Positions 7,233 to 12,852 of a stretch of DNA of 12,852 nucleotides are shown here, one piece after another. Position 1 is the stretch's first letter; each line of letters starts with the position of its first letter. The stretch is from assembly GCA_019314005.1 (NCBI GenBank), contig JAFDAE010000040.1, positions 1 to 12,852 of the forward strand. Reading direction: 5' to 3'. The DNA is from Deltaproteobacteria bacterium. Lineage in GTDB: Bacteria; Desulfobacterota; Desulfobacteria; C00003060; C00003106. The translations under genes and the position numbers were made by a program. Below the pieces are notes generated by a model. The model worked only from the letters and a program-made list of their open reading frames with translations. It had not been told where the DNA came from and did no database searches.

Positions 7233-8603
7233 ATGTCCAACTTTTCGCAAAAAAGCACCAAGATAACAAATTATTATCAATTGTCAGACGAAATTGATGT
7301 GCTCGATAAGCTGATAAAATATTCCCGTTGGAAAAAGCCTGTCGTTATAATACCCACACTTGCTTCAGAGTTTACTCTCCCTGAACGCCGGCCTGTTTTT
7401 GAGAATATCCTGCGAGAATTAAAAGGCGCAGAATATCTCGCTAATATTATTCTGGGGCTTGATGGAGCCGCGGAAAAGGACGTGCAAGATCTCCGGAAGA
7501 TTATCGCTGATATCGGGTTGAACAATGTACTGATCCAATGGAACGACGGTCCTCATTTTTCATGCTTGTATGAAGCATTGGAAGGGTCCGGCATAGATTT
7601 AAGCCAACGAGGGAAAGGGAGAAACCTTTTCATGTCCTTCGGGGTTGCTATTGCTTTGGGCGCTACCTCCGTCGGCCTTTTGGATGCCGACATAAAAACT
7701 TTTCGGAGAAACCAGTTGGATCAACTCTTCTTCCCGGTGCAGGTCTTTGATTATGAATTTTCCAAGGCGTATTATGTGCGCAGTGATGGACAGAGATTCT
7801 TTGGACGCGTTAAGAGACTTTTGGTCGATCCACTTCTTATAGCCTTAAAACGTAAGTTTACCGATACCGGTGAAGATAAGATGCTGCGCCTCGTCGATTT
7901 TTTACTCCTTTTCCATTACCAACTTTCAGGAGAAGTGGTAATTGATATAGAGCTCTTGAAGCGGATGAGATATACACTCGACTGGGGTGTTGAAGTCCTT
8001 TCTCTCATCGAGGTTTACCGTAAAGCAACCCAGATAGCACAGGTGCAATTTACGAGAGAATATTTCGACCACAAACACCAGAAGGTTTCAGCGTCCGACG
8101 CTGAAAAGGGGCTTCATAAAATGTCGATCGATATTGTAACTACATTATTAAAAGCCCTGATCGTTGACGAAGGTTTGGAAGTCTCCACCCATTTTTTTCG
8201 GGACCTGGCTATAACTTATCAATCAGTGGCTGAGGATCTAATCAAGAAATATGCTGAGAATGCCAAATTCAACGGATTGATCTATGATAGGGACGAGGAA
8301 GAACGATTTGTTGACGATGTGATTACTGATGCCATATACGATGTGGGGGAGTTATTGGATGCCCCTCAAAATATTTCAGATATGTTTTTAAGATACACTG
8401 CTATGAACCCTGAATTCGAAAGGTTCAATAAATTAGGCCTGCAAAATGTTGTCCTGGAGGTGGAAAACAGGACAAAACATGAATATCGGATTAGACGGGA
8501 TCTCCCTTCATGGACAAGAATAGAGGAAAAAATACCGGGAATTATAGATCAAATCATCGACGTTGTTGAAGAGGTGAAGAAGGGCGAAGCTGTCAACCAG
8601 TGA
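7233..8603 (+). CDS. GT-A fold glycosyltransferase, GT81-like (glucosyl/mannosyl-3-phosphoglycerate synthase-like)
   Basis: A 456-residue protein with no signal peptide, so probably cytosolic or membrane-associated. The GT-A motifs are visible: KPVVIIPTLASEF near residue 35, IILGLDGA with D77, a GKG at 127-129, the metal/nucleotide-binding DAD at 151-153 (LLDADIKTF) and DWGVEVLSLIEVY at 250-262. The GKG, DxD and WGVE spacing resembles GT81 enzymes, which transfer glucose or mannose from a nucleotide sugar to 3-phosphoglycerate. An extra 190 residues follow, ending in an acidic helix. As first gene of an LPS-core-like cluster it may make a glycosylglycerate-type compound or act on a core sugar; the acceptor is not readable. 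GT2 with another acceptor is the main alternative. The next gene starts one base after its TGA. Confidence 0.7.
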   Translation: MSNFSQKSTKITNYYQLSDEIDVLDKLIKYSRWKKPVVIIPTLASEFTLPERRPVFENILRELKGAEYLANIILGLDGAAEKDVQDLRKIIADIGLNNVLIQWNDGPHFSCLYEALEGSGIDLSQRGKGRNLFMSFGVAIALGATSVGLLDADIKTFRRNQLDQLFFPVQVFDYEFSKAYYVRSDGQRFFGRVKRLLVDPLLIALKRKFTDTGEDKMLRLVDFLLLFHYQLSGEVVIDIELLKRMRYTLDWGVEVLSLIEVYRKATQIAQVQFTREYFDHKHQKVSASDAEKGLHKMSIDIVTTLLKALIVDEGLEVSTHFFRDLAITYQSVAEDLIKKYAENAKFNGLIYDRDEEERFVDDVITDAIYDVGELLDAPQNISDMFLRYTAMNPEFERFNKLGLQNVVLEVENRTKHEYRIRRDLPSWTRIEEKIPGIIDQIIDVVEEVKKGEAVNQ

Positions 8604-8604
8604 T

Positions 8605-9756
8605 ATGAAAATAGCGCTAATACAAAAAAATTTTTCTTCTCATAAGGGAGGAGCGGAACAATATGCGGTAAACCTCGCGGGGGCGCTCATGCGTCAGGGA
8701 CATGAGGTCACTGTTTTCGCGAATCAATGGGACCGTTCCTCAGCCGAAGGGCTAAAATTCGAATACGTGCCGATGATAAAGTCCCCATCCTTTTTGCAAA
8801 CTTTCTCATTTGTACGGAACACCCAGAAGGCTCTTTCCAAAGGCCGTTATGATATTGTACACAGCCTGGCCCGAGTTTTCCCTCAGGACGTGTACAGAAT
8901 GAGTGACGGGATATATCGCTATTGGCTCGCAGTCAAAGAGCGGAATCGGTTCAAGAGGTTAATGAATTTTTTCAGCCTTAGGCATTTGGCTATTCTTTTG
9001 GTAGAAAAACAGATTTTTGCCAAGGGCAACTTTCGCAGAATTATCGCGAATTCGCAATTGTGCAAAGGCCATGCAATTCAATACTACGATGTTGATCCAG
9101 CACACATTACGGTGATACAGAATGGCGTGGATTTCGATCGGTTTAATCCCCGCGTTCGCTTCGCTTATCGGGAGAAATTGCGCACGTCTTACAACATTGC
9201 CGAAGACGATATAGTAATTCTTTTTGTGGCCATGAATTTTCGCAGAAAGGGCCTGATTCCTCTCTTGAAAGCTCTGAGTTTCTTATCGAACACTGATAGG
9301 GTGAAACTTTTAGTTGTTGGAAAAGGTAAAACAGGATATTTTAAGCGCCTTGCTTCAAAGATGGGCATTGGGGAAAAAGTTATATTTGCGGGGCCGACGT
9401 CAAAGATGGAACAATACTATGGGGGAGCCGATTTTTTCGTCCTGCCGACCTATTATGACCCTTTTGCCAATGTATGTGTCGAGGCGCTTGCCTGCGGGTT
9501 GCCTGTTGTCACTACAAGAACAAATGGCGCGTCAGAGATGATTGAACCCGGGGAAAACGGCTTTGTTGTCAATAAACCGGATGACATTAAGCAACTTTTA
9601 GAGGCGATCATAAAACTCACTAACCCCAAACTCCGCAATAGCATGGCAGAAAACGCTTTCGAAAGTGTAAAACACTTAACAATAGAAGAGCATGTAAGCA
9701 AAGTCTGCCGGGTATATGAGGAGATCTTAAAGGAAAAACGTGCCAGGCAGGATTGA
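8605..9756 (+). CDS. waaG: GT4 glycosyltransferase, WaaG-like (LPS core)
   Basis: A 383-residue GT-B fold protein, close to the length of E. coli WaaG. The N-terminal domain has the glycine loop HKGGAEQYAVNLA (residues 13-25) and RQGHEVTVFA. The C-terminal donor domain starts at VIQNGVDFDRFNP and has NFRRKGL (R213, R214, K215), GGADFFVLPTYYDPFANVCVEALACGLPVVTT and the EX7E-type motif as D285...E293. WaaG-family enzymes add a hexose to heptose of the inner LPS core at the cytoplasmic face of the inner membrane. The call rests on the donor-domain motif and the WaaG-then-WaaP order, as in E. coli; another GT4 acceptor is possible. It has no strong ribosome site and starts one base after the preceding stop, so it is probably coupled. 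Its 3' end overlaps the kinase gene by 17 bases. Confidence 0.75.
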   Translation: MKIALIQKNFSSHKGGAEQYAVNLAGALMRQGHEVTVFANQWDRSSAEGLKFEYVPMIKSPSFLQTFSFVRNTQKALSKGRYDIVHSLARVFPQDVYRMSDGIYRYWLAVKERNRFKRLMNFFSLRHLAILLVEKQIFAKGNFRRIIANSQLCKGHAIQYYDVDPAHITVIQNGVDFDRFNPRVRFAYREKLRTSYNIAEDDIVILFVAMNFRRKGLIPLLKALSFLSNTDRVKLLVVGKGKTGYFKRLASKMGIGEKVIFAGPTSKMEQYYGGADFFVLPTYYDPFANVCVEALACGLPVVTTRTNGASEMIEPGENGFVVNKPDDIKQLLEAIIKLTNPKLRNSMAENAFESVKHLTIEEHVSKVCRVYEEILKEKRARQD

Positions 9757-10645
9757 AATTACACCCCTAAACAACATCGTGGTCAACAAGGCGTATAAAG
9801 AAGTATTGGTTGAAAATCGACTCGATACTTTCAAGTCCTTCATGCAATATGCCAATGTAGAAATCGCCAAACAGGTTATTAAGGAACGTAGTACGGCAAG
9901 GTTGATCTTGGATGATGGCCGTACTCAGTCTATTTTTTTTCTTAAGCGGCATATCTCGCCTTCTGTAAGGGAATATCTTAAGCTTCTTACCAGATTTTCC
10001 TGGCCTAAGTCCGCTTTCAATGAGTGGCGGGCCATTCTCCGCTTCCATCAGGTAGGACTCCCGACCATGGTTCCTGTGGCGGCAGGAGAACAAAAAAACA
10101 GTCTGGGGCTTGTCATACAATCCTTCCTTTTGACCAAGGAAATAAAGGATGCACACCGCCTTGATCATTATCTTGCGCAGTGGCTTAAGAAACCTCTGTC
10201 AAAAGAACAGATTCAGCGAAAAAGACTTCTGGTACAGCAATTAGCACAGATGACTCAAAAAATGCATACCATGGGGCTTAACCACAGAGATTATTATCTG
10301 TGCCACATATTCATTCGAACTACTGAAGAAAACGGGGAATTTGAGCTTTTTATTATTGACCTGCATCGCGTTGACATTCGTAAGAAGGTAGGAAGACGCT
10401 GGCTAATCAAGGACCTGGCCGCACTTAATTTTTCTTCATTGGAGCTCCCCATCCATACCACGGACCGTATGCGTTTTTTCAAACTCTATCTTCAAAAAGA
10501 GCGTTTGAATGAGGACGACCGTGTTCTTCTTGGTCAAATTCTAAAGAAAACCAAAAGAATAGCTCGTCATACGGAAAAGATGGTAACTGCTCAGGTTCAC
10601 AGTTCCGGGGTTCACGGTTCAAGGTTAGAGAACGATGAGAATTGA
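9740..10645 (+). CDS. waaP: WaaP-like LPS core heptose kinase with C-terminus altered by a cassette insertion
   Basis: A 301-residue protein starting at GTG 9740, with AAAGGA (9729-9734) 5 bases upstream. WaaP features in order: SIFFLKRH (beta-3 lysine), FNEWRAILRFHQVGLPTMVPVAAGE (aligned Glu and hinge), MHTMGLNHRDYYLCHIF with catalytic D184 in HRD, FIIDLHRVD with D207 in place of the DFG aspartate, and GRRWLIKDLAALNFSS. WaaP phosphorylates heptose in the inner LPS core, a cytosolic step that strengthens the outer membrane. The last 18 or so residues after EKM (VTAQVHSSGVHGSR...) are encoded by the inserted element. Without it the frame would read EKMYKKG and stop. The active site is untouched, so the enzyme is probably functional. 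The stop TGA lies inside the four-helix-bundle gene (11-base overlap). Confidence 0.85.
   Translation: MPGRIEITPLNNIVVNKAYKEVLVENRLDTFKSFMQYANVEIAKQVIKERSTARLILDDGRTQSIFFLKRHISPSVREYLKLLTRFSWPKSAFNEWRAILRFHQVGLPTMVPVAAGEQKNSLGLVIQSFLLTKEIKDAHRLDHYLAQWLKKPLSKEQIQRKRLLVQQLAQMTQKMHTMGLNHRDYYLCHIFIRTTEENGEFELFIIDLHRVDIRKKVGRRWLIKDLAALNFSSLELPIHTTDRMRFFKLYLQKERLNEDDRVLLGQILKKTKRIARHTEKMVTAQVHSSGVHGSRLENDEN
10575..10582 (+). repeat. Target-site duplication, left copy (AAAAGATG)
   Basis: AAAAGATG ends immediately before the GTAAC terminus of the cassette and is identical to the copy at 11057-11064. Confidence 0.85.
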
Positions 10646-11056
10646 ACGTTTTGAAGATATTGAAGCCTGGCAGCTGGCACGTGAATTGGCTCGAAAAGTG
10701 TACCGCCTGACAAAAAAGCCGGGATTTGCGAAGGACTACGGGCTGAAGAGACAGATACAGGATGCTGCCGGGTCATCGATGCATAATATTGCCGAAGGTT
10801 TCGATTCCGAGACGAATACAGAGTTCGTTCGGTTCTTGCGATACGCTAAGCGGTCTTGCACAGAAGTCCAGAGCGAACTCTACCTCGCCGTGGATGAAGA
10901 GTACATATCGCCCGGTGAATTCAAGGATGTCTACGAACAAGCCAGGCGAACACGTGCTGCAGTTCGTGGATTTATCAACTATCTCAAGAAATATGAAGAG
11001 CGCAAAGTAGCCAACCCTGAACCGTGAACCTTGAACCCAACAACCTGAGTAGTTAC
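10583..11056 (+). mobile_element. 474-bp transposase-less cassette carrying a four-helix-bundle gene, IS66-like ends
   Basis: The left end GTAACTGCTCAGGTT (10583-10597) and the right end AACCTGAGTAGTTAC (11042-11056) are inverted copies matching at 14 of 15. Inside them GGTTCA-rich repeats face each other (left 10608-10626, right 11016-11038), so a transcript could fold into a long stem with the gene as its loop. The cassette is flanked by a perfect 8-bp direct repeat. IS66-family insertion sequences are known for ends beginning GTAA and for 8-bp duplications, so an IS66-type transposase may mobilise it in trans; that link is inference. The only gene is the 130-codon four-helix-bundle gene. 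The insertion replaced the last codons of the upstream kinase. Confidence 0.85.
10635..11027 (+). CDS. Four-helix-bundle protein (23S rRNA intervening-sequence protein / S23 family)
   Basis: A 130-residue, highly helical protein. The family pattern is clear: FEDIEAWQLARELARKVY at the N-terminus, LKRQIQDAAGSSMHNIAEGFD in the middle, FVRFLRYAKRSCTEVQSELYLAVD, then a last helix ending INYLKKYEERK. Relatives are encoded in intervening sequences of 23S rRNA genes (for example in Leptospira and Coxiella), form pentameric four-helix bundles, and are related in fold to the Avd protein of diversity-generating retroelements; their function is unclear. Here the gene sits in a mobile cassette, not in rRNA. 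Start ATG 10635 overlaps the kinase stop by 11 bases, with only a weak AGAG upstream, so translation is probably coupled. The last residues (VANPEP) are encoded by the right-hand repeat. Confidence 0.88.
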   Translation: MRIERFEDIEAWQLARELARKVYRLTKKPGFAKDYGLKRQIQDAAGSSMHNIAEGFDSETNTEFVRFLRYAKRSCTEVQSELYLAVDEEYISPGEFKDVYEQARRTRAAVRGFINYLKKYEERKVANPEP

Positions 11057-11064
11057 AAAAGATG
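11057..11064 (+). repeat. Target-site duplication, right copy (AAAAGATG)
   Basis: AAAAGATG starts immediately after the GTTAC terminus of the cassette. Joining it to the upstream kinase frame gives EKMYKKG followed by TAA. Confidence 0.85.
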
Positions 11065-11112
11065 TATAAAAAAGGTTAATCACACAGACGAAAAAGGGAC
11101 TTTCTGACAGGA

Positions 11113-12535
11113 ATGATGCCGCACGCCAACAATATCCACTGGGAAATATTGGAAACTCAGGATCACCTCTTCCGTACACATAGCCTCGAGAACCCTGAAT
11201 CTCTGATTAAAGAATGCCAGGTAATTAAAGAAGGTCACGAAAGAGCTGTCTATTTTTACAAGGCAGCGGGCGTTTATATAAAATGCATGCGTCGCGGGAA
11301 GGCAAAAAAAGAATGGCGAAACTGGACAAGGCTCTTTGAGGTAGGTCTGCCCACGATTATCCCGATTGCCATGGGTGTTGCCAGGAATTGTGCTTACCTT
11401 GTCTCCGTGGCGCCTTGGTGCAGTAGTCCGCAATATGCACAAAGCCGGTTTTTATCATCGGGACCTTCACGGCGGGAATTTCATATTCCGCTCTGACGGG
11501 AGGGACTTTGATTTAAAGATGGCCGATTTTCAAAGAGGTTGCTTCAAGAGGATCTCTCTCAGCCGAAGGTTAAGAGATTTGGCCGACCTGGCATTGTCAC
11601 ATTTTTTTCATGTGGGGATTAAGGAACAATTGGCCTTTTTGACAGGATATTTAGGGAGTCCTCAGGACGCGAAGACCTTTATCCGGCAGAGGGGGGAACG
11701 GCTGGAAAACCTCATTCTCAAGCGTGCAAGTCTTGTGGCCGACCGCAAGGTGCGCAAATCACGCACGGTTAATAAATACTTTGACCGTTTAACTCTTCAA
11801 GGCGGCCGGTACAAAGGTGTTTATCTCAAAAAAAACCGGGATCTGATTCCTGAATCTTTTCTGTCTTCGCCTTTGGATTTTCTTTACAGAAAGGAAGTCG
11901 GGGTACTCAAGGACTCCCGGTCGGTGCGGGTGGTCAGGTATCAGGATGTTTGTATCAAATATTATAAACGGCGCGAGGCCAAGGACTTGTTCAAGAGTTT
12001 GTTGGGATTGAGCAAGGGTAAAAAGAGTTTTCACTGGGCCCTGGCTATGCTATACCGCTTTATAGCAACCCCGGAGCCATTGTGCTACCTGGAGGGCCGG
12101 GGAGGTGATTCCTTTTACCTGAGTCGGTTTGTTGATGATGCCCGCAATCTGGTGATTTATCTGCGGGAAGTACCAGAGGAAAAGCGGAAGGCGTGTCTAC
12201 AATCTCTGGCCATCTTCCTAAACAGAATGTTTTACCGCGGAGTCTATCACATGGATCTCAAAGGGTCCAACATTCTGGCCAGAGACAATGGTCCGGAATT
12301 TGAGTTTTACCTGATTGACACCGATGAGATAGCCATTTCCTGGAAGGGTTTTCCTGCACTGCTGAAAAAGAGCCTCTTGAGAATCTTGCGCACGCTGGTT
12401 TCCTATTTTGGCCGTCAGGAGTTGGTGGAGTTTGCCGGCGCCTGTTTGCCCGTCTTGCCAACCCGGTCGCTGTCCGGGAGCCCGGAAGATCTGGTAGAAC
12501 AGGTATTGAAGATGCAGGCGGCGCAACAACATTGA
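11113..12535 (+). pseudogene. Two-domain LPS sugar kinase (WaaP/Kdo-kinase-like), first domain broken by an out-of-frame deletion
   Basis: The N-lobe of kinase domain 1 is read from ATG 11113: VYIKCM (beta-3 Lys), KKEWRNW (Glu), VGLPTIIPIAMG. Its catalytic part lies in another frame from about 11411: LGAVVRNMHKAGFYHRDLHGGNF (HRD aspartate at 11462) and MADFQRG. The hinge proline to the catalytic-loop His of MH spans 88 bases here, against 68 codons in the neighbouring WaaP-like gene, so roughly 115 bases seem to be missing. A second kinase-like domain follows in the second frame: VCIKYYK, GVYHMDLKGSNIL (HMD, aspartate at 12254) and LIDTDEI (aspartate at 12317). The intact protein would have been about 510 residues and probably phosphorylated core sugars. 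Domain 2 could survive if translated alone, but the only nearby start is a TTG at 11366. Confidence 0.7.
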
Positions 12536-12538
12536 GTT

Positions 12539-12555
12539 ACCCCTCATTTAGGGGT
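12539..12555 (+). other. Small hairpin after the kinase gene
   Basis: ACCCCT (12539-12544) pairs with AGGGGT (12550-12555) around CATTT, 3 bases after the stop codon. No T tract follows, so it is at best a weak terminator or an mRNA-stabilising hairpin. Confidence 0.35.
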
Positions 12556-12597
12556 GCGAAGCTTGAGCAATTATTATAGATTTGCAAAGGCGGCATT

Positions 12598-12852
12598 ATG
12601 GGTAACAAAAACCAATTGTGGTATGTCCAAAATTATATTGAGGAATTTGAAGGCCCGTATTTAGAAATAGGTTCTAAAAATTACGGCAGTACTCAAAATA
12701 TACGCTCATTATTTTCATCTAAAGAGACATATATAGGAATTGACATGAGCGAAGGGGACGGGGTAAATTTAATATTGGATCTTACAGATAATTTCACTGA
12801 AGTTGATGAACAGCTTCATGGCGAAAGATTTGGAACAATATTTTGCTTTAGT
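12598..12852 (+). CDS. Class I SAM-dependent methyltransferase, N-terminal part (runs off window)
   Basis: The frame is open from ATG 12598 to the window end (85 codons visible), with AAGG 7 bases before the start. The protein shows a Rossmann methyltransferase start: GPYLEIGSKNYGS (motif I glycine loop), TYIGIDMSEGDGVNLILDLT (motif II acidic residue, then an aspartate likely to contact adenine) and FGTIFCF (fourth strand). The substrate is unknown; next to LPS genes a sugar or lipid target is plausible but unproven. The sequence is visibly more AT-rich than the preceding kinase genes, which may mean separate acquisition. It is not clear whether it belongs to the same operon. Confidence 0.7.
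   Translation, partial: MGNKNQLWYVQNYIEEFEGPYLEIGSKNYGSTQNIRSLFSSKETYIGIDMSEGDGVNLILDLTDNFTEVDEQLHGERFGTIFCFS

Noticed and set aside
10583..11056. Diversity-generating retroelement, because Avd is a four-helix bundle
   Set aside because: No reverse transcriptase, no template/variable repeat pair and no variable target gene in the window; the sequence fits the intervening-sequence-protein branch.
11366..11410. TTG 11366 as a genuine start of a 389-residue kinase
   Set aside because: The first 15 codons overlap the true N-lobe frame and look like no kinase sequence; a protein starting there would lack beta-3 Lys for domain 1. Treated as one broken gene instead.
12539..12555. Rho-independent terminator after the kinase gene
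   Set aside because: The stem is only 6 bp and no T tract follows; kept as a hairpin of unknown role.
1..12852. CRISPR array, tRNA or rRNA genes
   Set aside because: No regularly spaced direct repeats with unique spacers and no recognisable structural RNA were found on either strand.

Overview
The window looks like a piece of a Gram-negative chromosome of moderate GC. It encodes an outer-membrane beta-barrel, a multihaem c-type cytochrome lipoprotein and lipopolysaccharide (LPS) core enzymes. Together with several palindromic intergenic repeats, this points to a metal- or mineral-respiring lineage such as Desulfobacterota/Deltaproteobacteria. That placement is an inference from gene content; no rRNA or other taxonomic marker is present.

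Region 1 (1-4575, + strand) is a tightly packed electron-transfer operon. It holds the 3' part of a porin-like beta-barrel gene interrupted by an in-frame amber codon, a secreted ABC-type substrate-binding protein with no permease or ATPase nearby, and a 13-haem lipoprotein cytochrome. The genes overlap or abut, and the operon ends at a strong Rho-independent hairpin nested inside a larger palindrome. Region 2 (4597-6795, - strand) is a convergent gene for a RecD2-type helicase. A 143-bp palindromic element sits 9 bp upstream of its most likely start codon.

Region 3 (7083-12852, + strand) is an LPS core or envelope-sugar cluster. It contains a GT81-like glycosyltransferase, a WaaG-like GT4 glycosyltransferase, a WaaP-like sugar kinase, a two-domain WaaP/Kdo-kinase-like gene disabled by an out-of-frame deletion, and the start of a SAM methyltransferase. 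Spacing is +1 bp and then overlapping, so the first three are probably translated as one operon.

The most interesting object is a 474-bp cassette (10583-11056) inserted between the two kinase genes. It carries only a four-helix-bundle (23S rRNA intervening-sequence protein family) gene. Its 15-bp terminal inverted repeats start with GTAAC, and it is flanked by a perfect 8-bp direct repeat. Removing the cassette and one repeat copy in silico restores a short natural C-terminus to the WaaP-like kinase. A 125-bp element with similar GTAAC ends and GGTTCA-rich subterminal repeats, but no gene, lies upstream of the LPS cluster (7083-7207). The ends and the 8-bp duplication resemble IS66-family insertion sequences, so this looks like a transposase-less cassette family mobilised in trans. 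At least three genes (barrel, kinase 1, kinase 2) show recent disruption or remodelling.
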